Source: Brevipalpus yothersi (lineage: Eukaryota; Arthropoda; Arachnida; Trombidiformes; Tenuipalpidae). From it: a stretch of DNA of 64,000 nt. Shown here piece after piece: positions 21,853 through 34,504 of the stretch. The position numbers and the translations under genes were made by a program. The stretch is taken from NCBI GenBank assembly GCA_003956705.1, contig QZCP01000031.1, forward strand, positions 93,760 to 157,759. Direction: 5' to 3'. The notes below the pieces were generated by a model. The model worked only from the letters and a program-made list of their open reading frames with translations, did not search any database and was not told the DNA's origin. Every line of letters starts with the position of its first letter. Positions within the stretch are counted from its first letter, which is position 1.

Positions 21853-24012
21853 AGTGAGAAAAATTTTTAAGAAACCCTGTTGAGTCAAAAGAGGCGGGTT
21901 TCCGTTATAACGGGCTCTCAAGAATATATGTATATATATATATCTTATATTCCAAACACGCTGGCCGACTAAGATTTCGGCCGTGATACAGGATTGGCCT
22001 GAGTGATGATGAGACTTGACGATAGTTTTCCCTGCTTAACATTTTTAGATGACCGAATGTATGTGTGTATTCGTTCACAGAATACATACACTTTTTTTTC
22101 GGACTTTTGGGACATGTGAGATAGATAGTGAGAGAAAGAGAGAGAGAGAGAGAGAAAGAGGAACAGAATGTTGGATAAACAAGACAGGTTCATATATAAC
22201 AGAATATTGAGACAGTGGGCTAGTCATTATGTGCGACATTTTGTTATGATTATGATCGAAGAGTAAAAGATGAGAAAGTTATGTGGTTTGTGTGTGTATG
22301 TGATTATTGATTGGATTGGAAAGGAATAATAATGTTGAATACACAACTGGAATTTGTATTCTAGGCTGGTTAATATCTGTAACCCAAATTTTTTCTCGAG
22401 ATGGGGAGGAAGGATGAATTTGTGGTCAGTGCCTTGTTTCAGATCAGACATAAATAGAAAATAGATTTATGTCGCATGATTGGAAACGCAAAAATTCGAT
22501 TGGATTTGGCAGAGCTCTCTCTCTCTCCCTCTTTTCGATCGTCATACTGATCGATGGTCATGATCATCTTATATACATTTACATGTATGTAAAAATGTAT
22601 TTTGTTCAAGAGAGATAAAAAAAATATATATACAACTTTCTAAACTCTTGTAGGCATATATACACACACACATAACACTCATCTTTAACAATATTCCAAT
22701 CTGCTAGATTCACGGTCTTCGTTCATCATCAAGAATTTTCTCTCTCTCTCTATCATGTCTGATGCCACCCATATTCCATTTTAACCGATAAATATTGAGT
22801 AACCCAGCACATCCGCACGTAGATTCGTGAATAATCATTATGTGACCGAGAAAAATAAGGAAAACCAAAGTGAGATGGTGTAAAAAGCAGTTGATTTTTT
22901 GGTTGTAAGTTTAAAAATAGTCTCTCTCTCTCTCTATCACTTCTTATAAGATGGTCACATAACGGATATTCAAATTAGGGGAATGAAAAATTATGCAGAT
23001 TTTGGCTTAAAAGTTGATGATGTGAAGCGCAAAATACGATGATGATAATCTTCATGGTCTTCAATTCTTCAATCATCTTGTTCACTGAATATACACCATA
23101 GAGTAACGGAATATTATCGAAATGGGATGGAAGAGAGAGAGAAAAGAGAGGATAATTTTGTTCCTTCACCAAGATTCAAATGATCTCAAGTCTAATCTAA
23201 TATATATGTTCTTGGACGTGTTTCGCTTGACCATCAACAATCGAGCAATGTATCTCAGCATGATGTAATAGAAGGTCACTTATGAGGGTGGAAACTTGCA
23301 CGAAATAATATTTCAGTTCCTTCAAGTTCTGAATCTTACAGAAATCAGATCGGACGGGTTAGAACTTTTTCTCTCTCTCCTTCTTTCAGGGATCCGTTTA
23401 GAGATGTATTTTGATGTACATTTTGGATATTTAAATATTTGAATTTCCTTACGAATAGAAGTGAACACATTAAATGGTAAAGAATGATCATAATCTCAAT
23501 TTAGTAAAGCTTAACGGAGGCTCATCGTCAATAAAGACGATCATCATCTTCTCCATCATCAGCAGTCAGCAGCATCTTTCTCTCCTCTGCTCCAGGCTTC
23601 CTCTTATTCTCCTAGTAGTAGAGAGAAGTAATATCATGCTGAAAAAAAAGATTATGCGTATGTATGCAAAATACATGTACATAACCATAACCAAAGAAGA
23701 TCACAGAATCGATGAGCAATGAGGAATGTTGAATGTTTAATGAATGAATAAGATACATGAGATACTTCATGTGGCCCAAATGAAGTTAATATTAGATTGA
23801 TGCTGCTAGTAAGAGCAAAAGCATGAGAAAGATGAAAAAAAGATGCTGTTTGAAGTGGAAAATGGTCATTTTTAACTTGAACAAGAATGAGATCTTATTC
23901 TTCATCATCATTTCTCTCCTGGTCAAATGATGATGATAAAAAGACAAGTCCAAATGTATTGGGCTTCGAATTGGTCAATGTTTGCCTTTTCATGTTACTA
24001 CACTCTCAACGA

Positions 24013-24016
<4 letters not shown>
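20976..24016. other. Upstream region of the mucin-like gene and non-coding flank
   Basis: The 5' leader and promoter of the mucin-like gene should lie in the first kilobase. A less AT-rich patch at 21544-21616 includes CTGACG (21588-21593) inversely repeated as CGTCAG (21605-21610). On the minus strand it also holds an initiator-like TCAGTA with +1 near 21589, but no TATA box, so a start there is only a guess. The remainder holds GA tracts (21715-21850) and no supported gene. Confidence 0.4.
21805..21848. repeat. (GA)n microsatellite, 44 bp
   Basis: Perfect run, preceded by impure GA/GAAA stretches from 21710. Confidence 0.94.

Positions 24017-24099
<83 letters not shown>
24017..24099. repeat. 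(CT)n microsatellite, 83 bp, the longest pure run in the window
   Basis: An uninterrupted CT run of about 41 units. The plus and minus frames through it (poly Ser-Leu, poly Arg-Glu) are artefacts. Confidence 0.97.
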
Positions 24100-24101
<2 letters not shown>

Positions 24102-25911
24102 GATCTCATGAAGTTTCCATCGTAAAAAGAGAGAAACCAAAATTTGGGTTAACAAACGTAATGGAATTACGGTACATACAGGAAAGAACAAGAGTAAGAG
24201 AGAGAATAAATAAAAGAGAGAGGAAGAAAGAAAGAAAGATTTTCTTCTTCTTCATCTTCTTCATCATCTTCCACGTCTGAGACTCTTTTTTCTTCTTTTA
24301 ACGTCTTTTTATTTCTTTCAGGCCACTTCATGTCCGAAACTACTACCACTTCATTCTCTTTTATAACGGTACATTACTTCGGCTATCCAAACGATGGTTT
24401 TCCAAGATCACTGAGAGTATGATTTCCTTCACTTCTAGTTCGATCAACACTTCATCATTCTGGTCAACATCCAGTAGCCTTTCTTTCCACCATGTACACA
24501 TCTATTTCTTCATCTTACACACACACATATTACTTATATATATATAAGAATCAGGCAAAAGTTCATGATGATAATCACTCTTGCTTCGTGTCCATCGAGT
24601 AGCCAATATTCACTTCAACTTGAATTATTGGAGCGATGAACACAAATAATAAGATATATTCGAAAAAAGAACTTTTCTTACATTCCTTTGAAATTTTTTC
24701 ACAATCAAAACTGAACTCTTTCCTTCACAAAATGATCTAATAATCTGATTGTATGGCAATATATATATCTATCTATATATATTTGATTTGTTTCCCCTTA
24801 TTGGTCCAAGAGCATTCTCAGAAGATGATGATAAAGATTTCAAGAATTGAACGGAAATTTGTGGCACATTAATTTGCCATGAGTGGTCATGATGGATCAT
24901 TTGGCCAATGAATGGTCATGATCATTCGTAAATAAAGGAAAGCTTGTTTGTTAGATTTAGAGTTATAGTTATAGTTAGTTTGTTATTGGATTCATACAAA
25001 ATCAATCTTGAATCAAGTGAGAACATTGGACAGTGAACCTTGATTGAAATGATGTTGATAAAAAGAGAGAGAGAAAGAGAAAGAGAAACAAATATCATTA
25101 CGAAAAGGGTTGATAGAAGATGGAAAAATTGTTTACTGTTTGCCAGGTTGCTGGAAGGAAATAAAAGAGCACAAAATTTAAACTTCACCGGCTAAATTCA
25201 ATACAATAAAAATTTACGAATTCCTCGATTCAAGAGCAAAAACTCATGATCATTTTGATGCCCAGCCCGTATCAATTCGATTGATTTGACATTGAAATTC
25301 TTTCGGTTTTCGGAATATCATGGAAAGCGAAAAGGTACATGTATGAACCCAAGCCCAGCATGCATGATGATATCAACCACTTTCCTATGGTTATCATTTC
25401 AGTATACATGGAAGGTGCTAATGAAACTTTCGATGATGCTATTGCAATACCAGACTATCCACAATAATTATACATTGATATACACACTATCGAAAGTTCA
25501 TTATGTAGAAATCGAAATTGGATCTCAATCATCATCATTTCCTTTTGAACCGATAAACAGTCACTTGGTGTTGATTCATTTTCATCTCGTATCATTATTA
25601 TTATTATTATGATCATTATTATACACGGCCTTCCACAGCACCCGAATGACCCGTTCACCGTGTAATGGACATCATCATCGATAGTCTGCTGGTCAGTTTC
25701 CATTTTGTTCACCATACATTTCCTACCACTTTGCTATGCATAATTAATGTTGACCTCATGTTCAATCGATTCTGAAATATTTTTTCGAATCGATTTCCAA
25801 TTTTTCTCTCCTCTTCGCTCTCTCTCTCTCTCTCTCAAACACATATCGGTCAGTATGTTTAACCGATTCTTTGCTCTGAAGGTGAGAATAATAGTTCGTC
25901 TGATTGCTTTG

Positions 25912-25949
<38 letters not shown>

Positions 25950-28900
25950 ATTTCAATCTGATTAAGGGAATCAGTTCAGAAAATGAAGTAAAAATGACGG
26001 ATGAAGAATCGGTCTTCTCTTTCTCTTTCTCTCTCTTCTCTTTAATACTTTTTCTTTCTCTCTTCTATCTTCAATCTTCTCTCTTCGTTCCAACCGAAAA
26101 GGCTGATTAGAACAGAGTGTAATTGGAATGATAGTAAAATGAAGGAAGAACAAGAAAGAAAGAGAGGAAGAAAGAAAAGAGAACATTCCGAGAGAGTGGA
26201 CTTGGAATGTTTAATGTCGAACAATTGCGAATCCATTGGACTGATTTGAATTGGTTCCTTTCGAATGAATATATTATAGTATATGTACATGCATACATGT
26301 ATATATATTAGGCGCAGTCAACAAGGAATGCCAGCAAGAGTGAATTTTCGAATTTGAACCTGAATTTTTTATTCTGCCACAATTATACATACACACACAC
26401 TACTATTCTGAATCGGTGAGAGAACACCTAAATTGCCCACTGAATGATGGCCTCATGTTAATTTGAATTTCAATGAATCAGATCAGACATTCAAAAAATT
26501 TTTATATTCTAATTTTTTTTCTCTCTTTCACTACTATTGATGCTGCTGCTTACTTGTGGGTGTCATTCTTTTTTGTCCACATTTGCCTTTTCATCGATGA
26601 TCTATCAATTGATTTTGATTCCACCAAGAATGACTCGATTGTTGATCCTAATGTAATCTGACAGCCACAATAAGAGTAGGATGGCTTGTGTGTGTGTGTG
26701 CATGTTATGCTGGGACATTCATGACTACACTTGGAAAAGTGAATCCAAACCTTTCTCTTGACATTAAACTTTTTTGAATGTAGGTCTATAGAGAAGGCTC
26801 AAATTAGAGGTCAAATTTTTTTGTGATGTCCAAGTGAGAGAGAGAGAAAGGCTCAATTGCAATTGAAATACTCGCTGCAACTGACCCAGCTTAGCATATA
26901 CATACACACGCTAGTGGACATGATCAACGCAAAACAATGATCAAATGACCAGTTTGAATAGTAACTACCGTTAGGTAGCTCATTTTATCAAAGACCAGAA
27001 GGAGAGAGAGAAAAAAAAGAGAAAGAAGAGAGAAAAAAGATGAAGAAGCAGTGAAATTGAATCATCATCAACATTCTTGTGAACATCCTTTTTGGTCAAA
27101 ATTTTCGGCCTACTTGCTTGTGGCCACCTTCGCCGCCCACAAAAGCACCCACTTTACTGGAATGTATGAGTGTGTTTTTTTTTCTATCATTCTCTCTCCT
27201 TGTTGTTCTTACTGATGTAACTGAGAGAGAGAAAAGTCGAAAATGATGATGAGTGATTTAAGAGTGGTATTCATTTTGAGAACATATATATATATAGAGA
27301 GAGGACACTATTTTTGGGTGATCATATTTTCCAGTCTCTCTCTCTCTCTATCTATCTCTCAAGGAAGAGGAATACAAACATCCTAGTGGTGATTGAAATG
27401 CGAATCGATTCGATGGGAAAACAATGTACGGAATTTGATTCCATTTTTGTGGCCATGATTTGTGGACAAAATGGGAAGTTCCAAAATAGTGTCCGCTTTC
27501 ATGTACAGATTACATATCATCAGTTTCAAGCAAACTTTAGCAAAGAGAGAGAGAAATATTTCAAGTTTTTTTCTGGACTCATCATTAGAGTCTAATGCTG
27601 GTGTATGTGTCAACCAATTTGGAATAGTTTTTACAGAATTTGTATCTCTCTCTCTCCTCTAATTTCGCAATATTTCATCTTCTAAGTGCAAAATGAGATA
27701 AGATCAGGTCATTACATCAGTTGACCGATGTAAAAAATCACATTGAAGCTGAATCACATGTAGACAGAAAGGTATCGATACAATTTGGAAGAAATTGCGC
27801 CATCATTTTTGATTAATCGGAATAATTTGTGTTGAAAACTCGTCTGGTGCTCATAATACAGGTATGACAAAAAAAGCGCTTGATCTTGGAAATATTTGAG
27901 GTGCCAATCATCTCTCTCTCCCTTCCTGATTGAACTTGAGTCGCAAGACAAATGATTAGATATTTTGAAAAATGTTTCTACAACTGACATTCCTACGATT
28001 GCTTGATTTGAGACAAAAATTGTGCTTATGATTGGGAAGCACTTCATAAACAAAAGCAAAAAGTGGTGAGAGAGAGAAGAGGAATGATCGCTTGTAGATG
28101 CTGTCATTTTTCCCATCAAAAAGATTCCTTTATTTTTTTGCCTCTCTCTTCAATTTAATGGAATCTTCTGATAATATATGAGCTCTCGCCCTCGCCACCT
28201 CCTTATTCCTCTTTTTTCTCTCTCTCTCTCTCTCTCTCTTCCTCGCACTTGATCTCTCTTATCGAAATATATTTCAAATTCTTTCATTCTTTTATCCTAA
28301 AGCCACAATATTGTTATGCTTGATCATCATTCAAATTGTACATATGACGATGAACACATACAGCCACCAAGTTATGTGATGTCGTTGCAACGATATGCAA
28401 CGGAAAGTTATGAAAGAATAGCAAATACTGGCTATGAGGGTGGCTCAGCACTTCGACACATCTACATACACATACACACACACATATATATATATTCACA
28501 CAAATATGCATACAATTGATGACGAAGAAGAAAAAGAGAATCACAATGAAAAGTGAGCACATTCTTTAGAGAGGAACATTCAAATTATCTTGGATTACAT
28601 GGGTGTCACTCACTCTCACTCTCATCATATGTACAGTTATTCGGTTTGGGAATGAAAGTGTTTGGGCGAGAGAGAGAATGAGTTTTTATAAAAGCATGAA
28701 AAAGGTTTTAAAGAGTATGTAGAAAGCGAGAGACAGTATAAGATGATGATTTAAGTGAGCTCAGATAGAAATTCCAAAAGAACGACATATATATATACAC
28801 ACACACACACACAGATAGTCATGATGCCTCAAAGGTGGCCTCAGTTTTGGTCGACAACAACCGACTATTTAGCCATGAGTATGTGTGGGTGGCGGTGAAG

Positions 28901-31369
28901 CATTGACGCGCAATGATTCATTCACCAATACGCTTTGTGTGTGGGGTTGTGTGTGTGTATGTGTATTAGTCAGCCAACCGGCCAGATAAACAAAACGGTA
29001 ATGAACAAGGATAAATATTCTCACTCAATAATGATAAGAGAGAGAGAGAGAGAGGGGAGAGAGAGAGAGAGAGCTCAATTGGTGATAATTATGACGATGT
29101 TCAAATTGTTGGTCAACTTTTATTTAAATGTGAAAAGATAGATGACCTTTTATCGTTCAGAAGAACTTATAGTAGAATACTGTGAGAGTGTGTGTGTTTA
29201 TGGTGTGTATGGATGAGAATTTCGAATGTAACATATAACATACGCATGTGGCTCAAATCATTTTCAACACATTCGAAATGGAACTGTAATGAAGCCGATT
29301 GAATTGAAAAAGTGTGAAACAATCTCTCACTGATAAATACCTTCTATCCGTGCTCATGTTATTACAGTAATACGTGACTGTGTGTCTGGAATCTATCTCT
29401 GAATCGGACTTTGAGATGAGATAGAGAGAGAGAAGAACTATCTATCTTTTTGATTTGGAAGGTTAAGGTTAAAAAGGATCAAAGGAAGAGAGATAGAGAG
29501 AGGCAAACGATAAATGCTCAAATCATCATGAGATATGTAATACAGAGCACGACTTTATCATCATCAATTGAGAATGGATGAAAATTTTCGAAAGAATGTG
29601 GAAGAAAAAGGAGATCAAAAAATTCTCTGTCCATAGTTCAAGATGTAGAGATCAACGGTCCGAAAAATGAATTTTCTTTCTCTCTCTTGCTCAGGAAAAA
29701 AGATCATGTTTTTCAGATGTATTGTAACGAAAATGATGATGAATAAATATGATAAGACTAAATATATTAAATAAGCAGCTTGCCATGGAGGAAGTGAGAT
29801 AAGTGAAGGGAGAAAGAGAGAAAGAGAGGAAGAGATAAGTGAGAAGCCCAAAAGTCCCGCAGAGTTTGGGGTGTCAAATCTTAGGGCCAAGCAAAGAAGT
29901 GAGCCAAAACAACATGCCCCTGCTAAGGAAAAGTGGGTGGCAATGTAGTGGTGGGGGCCATGCTAGTTGATGCGGATAATTAGGCCATACCATTGTGATG
30001 GTGTAGACATGGAAAAATGGACTGAACATACATACACACTAGTGGCCGACATTCTGGGGAGTCCGTATTTTAGACAATCAAATCTCACGGTCCGGAAGAA
30101 AGAGAGCAGCGAAAGGATCATGTTGAATGGATATTCCAGTGAGAGAGAAAGAGAAAGAGAAAGAAAGAGAGAGAGAAAGAGAAAGAGAGAGAGAGCTGGT
30201 TGGTTAGATGGATGGATGAGACTACTTATACTGATGGCACAAAAATTGAATGAGTTGAGAGAGTTGCCCAAAAACTCGTGGCCCACTCTTCTTCTTCTTC
30301 TTCTTCATCTCATTCTTGATAACAAGCTCAATCAACTTGATTATGGGCCCTAATATAATAGGGCATACCTGGCAATATACCTGGCAGCAGGATGCCTGAT
30401 TAGAGGTAGCTATACAAGATCATCGTTTTTCTTCCTCTTCTCCTCTTTCTCTCTAGCTCTTTACAAGAGCCATCAAGAGTGAGAATAAAACAATTGAAAT
30501 AATCAGACAACGATGAGGACAACATGTGTGTGTGTATTGTATATTTTGTGTGTGTGAATACAGATACATATAATTAGAAACCATGGCCACTAGCACTTTT
30601 CACAGGGCCAAAGGGGCAACCAATGAGAAGGTATGGAAATAGTTTCCCACCGTTAAATGGATGAGCTTCCGTTTAGCATATGTGAGTATGTCAAAGTATA
30701 TAAATGATGATGTAATCGAAATATGCTACAATAACACGAGCTTAGGTGCAACGTCCACTAGCCAACGTGCTAATGTGAAAAAAATGAATAAATGGTCAGT
30801 CAGCTTGACCATGATGATGATCATGATGCTCAACTGGTACATGAGCTTATCCGCTTGAGCACCAAGTGTTCTGAATACTCTCTCAGGAAACTGTTCAGAT
30901 GATGATACAAGTTCTGACATACACACACATTGGTGTGTGTGTATATAAGTGTGTGGGACTCATCATGACAGTGGTCCCTCTTCATCAAGTAGTCATGAAA
31001 ATCATGTTGACATTTCACACAATCAATTTAGGGAAAAAATGTTCCACGATCCCATCTAGTGAACGGAAACTGTTAACCGAGATTCTCAAAGTTCTATCCC
31101 AGCGGTAAGAGTATATACAGTAAGTGTGAAAACAAGAGGCTCTTTTCATGGCTCAAGATGGATTGTTGTTGGAAGAGAAGAGAAGAGGAGGAAGAAATAA
31201 GCAAGTAAGTATGGTAAGAAGGAAGACTAAAATGAGGATCCAGTATATATATAAAAATTGATGAATTGAATATGGGCTAAGAACTTTTTTGGCGCAATAT
31301 AGAAGTAACGGTAAATTGGGCTTGCAGGAGCAAGAAAAAAGTAGCTTCATGATAATAATTTGCGAAGGG

Positions 31370-31422
<53 letters not shown>

Positions 31423-32678
31423 GTGAGAAGGAGTGGGCCAAAGTTAGATTGTGTATCAGGAGAACGTGGAAAATTATTCGAAAAAATTTGTAACATAAAA
31501 TGAGAATGATTCACTAACGATTGCTGATGATATTCACTGAATCATTCAACTGTTTTGGAAGATAACAAAATTAGAGAGAGATACCTTACTACGTGAGGGG
31601 CAAAAAATTATTATAACCGGAACGAAAAATTTTCGGGAAGGCCCTGTAACCAGCTAATGTGTGAGTATCATCATCTGATATTTTCTTCTTCAATAAACTT
31701 CATTCATAACCATTTTACGAATCAGATTGATATACATTTTACCGACAAAATCTTCTCTCTCTCTCTCTCATAGCCCCACTTTACAGAACTTTTTCTCAAC
31801 TCATCAATGAAAGCTTATTTGTTAATAGAAAAAAAAGTGTCTCTCTCAGTTATCAAATAATTTTTCTGATGACAATAGCAACAACGACATTCGGATACAC
31901 ATCTCTTCCACTTTTGGGAACTCTCCCACAACTATCGATACACACAATTTGTCTCTTTCTCCATCTCTCTCTACTAGTCTCTATTTGATTTGGTTGAAAG
32001 AGATTTTCGTTTAAGTCAATCGGGCGAATACTGAAAATTGCCTGACTCTTTAGTGCTCTATTGGTATGGGTCTTAATGGGGCTGATGGGGCATAAAAAAG
32101 GAGAGAGGGAAGATGGTTAACTTGATCGTGATCATAATAATGGCAACTCAGCAACATGGAAAAGGTAGAAAGCTATTCTATTTTACACAAATATACACTT
32201 ATATTGGAATATATATATGTATGTATTCACATACATATATCTTTCGGCATTCCAGGCTGTCACGGGTAAAGTAATTTCACCTCATCAACTAGGCTGAATA
32301 TGAGGTAGTAGTGTGTGTGTGTGTGTATGTGTAAACGCATCAAGTGAACTTGAAAATTTATCACATTCATACACTTTTTTTCCAGGCCAAATTATTTTCA
32401 GTTTCCGATATCTATATACTCGCATATCGACAATTTTTATGTGTGTATGTGTGTATATGACTGAATTGAATTTCATTTAACTTCACATTCTCTCCGAGTA
32501 GTATGAACGCATTTTTCTAACCAATTGAATTCGCATCTTGGGAAAAAATTTCCAACAATTTGAAGTGTGGAAAAAAAATTTCTACTTCAAGCATGAGCTT
32601 TCTCACTTGTACTCGATCATCATGAATATGGGAGAGATATACTTTTTGGTATATCGTAGCAACCAACGAGCGAAAAAT
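24100..32678. other. Non-coding, microsatellite-rich region
   Basis: About 8.6 kb without a frame that looks like protein. It contains GA tracts (25913-25947, 31373-31419), CA/TATA runs (28466-28500, 28790-28812) and a locally less AT-rich stretch at 29840-30060. A duplicated ATACCTGGCA motif at 30366-30388 is preceded by a GCCCTA/TAGGGC inverted repeat. I find no tRNA boxes, no miRNA match beyond seeds and no splice-consistent exon chain. Confidence 0.5.
31373..31419. repeat. (GA)n microsatellite, 47 bp
   Basis: Perfect run. Confidence 0.95.
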
Positions 32679-32976
32679 TTACACGAGCGAACGATATGTG
32701 CTGTGTACAATATGTGTGTATGTGTTTCCACAGAACGATAAAAGTTGCTTTGTAACAGCTCAGTCACATGTTACACGAGCGAACGATATGTGCTGTGTAC
32801 AATATGTGTGTATGTGTTTCCACAGAACGATAAAAGTTGCTTTGTAACAGCTCAGTCGCATGTTACACGAGCGAACGATATGTGCTGTGTACAATATGTG
32901 TGTATGTGTTTCCACAGAACGATAAAAGTTGCTTTGTAACAGCTCAGTCACATGTTACACGAGCGAACAGTAACAG
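32679..32976. repeat. 92-bp tandem repeat array, left part (3 full copies plus a tail)
   Basis: Copies begin at 32679, 32771 and 32863, each at TTACACGAGCGAACG, followed by a 22-bp tail from 32955 (TTACACGAGCGAACAGTAACAG) that diverges from the unit. Copies differ at one site near the unit end (CAGTCACATG against CAGTCGCATG). Each unit holds GATAAAAG, then TCAGTC about 23 bp later, and a TGTAAC/GTTACA dyad around the TCAGTC. Frames through the array shift with each copy (92 is not a multiple of 3), so it is not coding. Confidence 0.95.
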
Positions 32977-33218
32977 NNNNNNNNNNNNNNNNNNNNNNNN
33001 NNNNNNNNNNNNNNNNNNNNNNNNNNNNNNNNNNNNNNNNNNNNNNNNNNNNNNNNNNNNNNNNNNNNNNNNNNNNNNNNNNNNNNNNNNNNNNNNNNNN
33101 NNNNNNNNNNNNNNNNNNNNNNNNNNNNNNNNNNNNNNNNNNNNNNNNNNNNNNNNNNNNNNNNNNNNNNNNNNNNNNNNNNNNNNNNNNNNNNNNNNNN
33201 NNNNNNNNNNNNNNNNNN
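32977..33218. other. Assembly gap (242 N)
   Basis: An unsequenced run inside the 92-bp repeat array. The 206 bp before it match the 206 bp after it, which suggests that two overlapping contig ends were joined without merging. Confidence 0.99.
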
Positions 33219-33424
33219 TTACACGAGCGAACGATATGTGCTGTGTACAATATGTGTGTATGTGTTTCCACAGAACGATAAAAGTTGCTTTGTAACAGCT
33301 CAGTCGCATGTTACACGAGCGAACGATATGTGCTGTGTACAATATGTGTGTATGTGTTTCCACAGAACGATAAAAGTTGCTTTGTAACAGCTCAGTCACA
33401 TGTTACACGAGCGAACAGTAACAG
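33219..33424. repeat. 92-bp tandem repeat array, right part (2 copies plus tail)
   Basis: Copies begin at 33219 and 33311, and the same diverged tail begins at 33403. As far as I can compare by eye, the segment is identical to 32771-32976, including the G/A variant order. Confidence 0.95.
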
Positions 33425-33443
33425 AGTGAGCAGAGTGGATAAG

Positions 33444-33478
33444 TATAAAAGTGAGAAATCTTTCTTAGGAGCATCATT
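33444..33478 (+). promoter_or_regulatory. Candidate core promoter (TATA box plus initiator)
   Basis: TATAAAAG begins at 33444, and TCATTG, an initiator-like string with its A at 33476, lies about 32 bp downstream. This is the normal TATA-to-start spacing. It sits about 20 bp past the end of the 92-bp repeat array and 156 bp before the ATG of the small ORF at 33632. No upstream ATG intervenes in the stretch as I read it, apart from ATGATTCAT near 33529, which would open a short frame. Confidence 0.4.
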
Positions 33479-33631
33479 GTGGCGCACGGGTAGTGTAGGA
33501 ACGGATAGTAATTGATTCTGCATTCTGTATGATTCATTCTGAGTGCTGTTTTTTTCATTCTGATTTCTGTTTTCTTTACTCTGACCGCTGAATCTTAAAT
33601 TCTAATTTCATTTTCAAAAACCAAATCTACC

Positions 33632-33874
33632 ATGAGCCATATCACAGCGAATGCATATATGGCAGGAATATGTCCCACCTGCCACAATCACATGAATCAA
33701 GAATCTAACTTGAATCGAGCGGGCCAAACGAAGAGAAAGCTACATCGATTGTCGGAACATGATGAAAAACCTCACAAAAAATTGAAAGTCGAATCGACAG
33801 AGAGTCCAGACAATCTCTTAGCTAGATTGATGGAAAATTTATCAACTGAAGAGATGGGAATGGAAATTGATTGA
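33632..33874 (+). CDS. Candidate single-exon gene for an 80-residue basic protein, unknown function
   Basis: The ATG has a favourable context (CTACCATGAG). The product has ordinary composition rather than microsatellite-derived residues. A CPTCHNH motif lies at residues 15-21. A bipartite basic cluster of nuclear-localisation type (KRKLHRLSEHDEKPHKKLK) spans about residues 34-52, and a Leu-containing acidic C-terminus (LLARLMENLSTEE) follows. A TATA/initiator pair precedes it at 33444-33478 and an AATAAA follows at 34609, so a transcript of about 1.1 kb is conceivable. I recognise no family. It could be a small nuclear protein or a chance frame in a non-coding RNA. Confidence 0.4.
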   Translation: MSHITANAYMAGICPTCHNHMNQESNLNRAGQTKRKLHRLSEHDEKPHKKLKVESTESPDNLLARLMENLSTEEMGMEID

Positions 33875-34188
33875 AGATGGGATGTTTCTTCTCAACTATT
33901 CTTAAATGTTCTCGCTGAAATCATCTTGATTACTGACAGTGGATGAGTTCCTATCAGCCTCTATCATCACTGAATCTGTGTTCATGATACAACCACAGAA
34001 AGGGAGAGACTGAAATTTTTGAAATCGCTCGCATATTTCTGAGCTGATTTTTTTTGCTTCTTTTTATTCTTTTTAATATCATGTGATTAGATTTTTTTAA
34101 TCATGGACTTCACCAGATTTGGGGTGCTAGTGGACAAAGAGGAGATATCCGTAGCTTGAACATTTTGGGTTTTTTGAGTAAACTAGAC

Positions 34189-34504
34189 TGAACTTTGACC
34201 GAGAAGAGCGAATATGATGTCGAAAATTGTGTCAGACTTTTAGAATTCGAGATATCGAATTAGTGACCTAGAACATTAGAACTTTTTCGAATTTTTCGAA
34301 AAAGTTACTTTTTCCAGCGTAAAACTTTATGAAAAATTCAATGGTCAAAATGGATTGAAAGAAGTTCAATTATTGTGCGACCTTTGACCTCAACAGGTCG
34401 TCTTCAATATCAAATTATCCGATGAAAAACAGGCTTTCAGAGCCTTATGAATTTCATCAGAATCTACGATGAGCGAAAGCATGACCCGTAGAGGTCAAAG
34501 GTCA
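34189..34504. promoter_or_regulatory. Cluster of three DR1 nuclear-receptor-type motifs
   Basis: DR1-like sites occur at 34189-34201 (reverse: CGGTCAAAGTTCA), 34378-34390 (reverse: AGGTCAAAGGTCG) and 34492-34504 (forward, perfect AGGTCAAAGGTCA). The last two each have an additional half-site exactly 4 bp from the DR1, pointing away from it: AGGTCG at 34395-34400 and TGACCC at 34482-34487. They are therefore inverted copies of one 23-bp composite with 81 bp between them. DR1 is the binding pattern of HNF4/RXR-type receptors; function here is inferred. Confidence 0.5.
34280..34306. repeat. Perfect 12-bp inverted repeat with a 3-nt loop
   Basis: AACTTTTTCGAA at 34280-34291, loop TTT, TTCGAAAAAGTT at 34295-34306. 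It lies between the first two DR1-like motifs, within the presumed 3' part of the small gene. Confidence 0.8.

Noticed and set aside
24006..24191. Poly Arg-Glu and poly Ser-Leu frames, here and at every CT/GA tract
   Set aside because: Dinucleotide repeats give endless open frames on both strands.
28316..28519. Plus-strand ORF of 67 codons
   Set aside because: The second half is encoded by CACATA/TATATA repeats; the first half shows no family and has no promoter or splice support.
32300..32326. let-7-like string TGAGGTAGTAG
   Set aside because: Only the first 11 bases match; a TG repeat follows, and no complementary arm lies nearby.
32745..33515. Frames of 64-152 codons through the 92-bp repeats and the N gap
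   Set aside because: The repeat length is not a multiple of three, so each copy is read in another frame, and residues across the gap are unknown.
33640..33662. miR-2 family seed TATCACAG
   Set aside because: It lies in the candidate small ORF, the rest of the sequence does not match, and no hairpin is seen.
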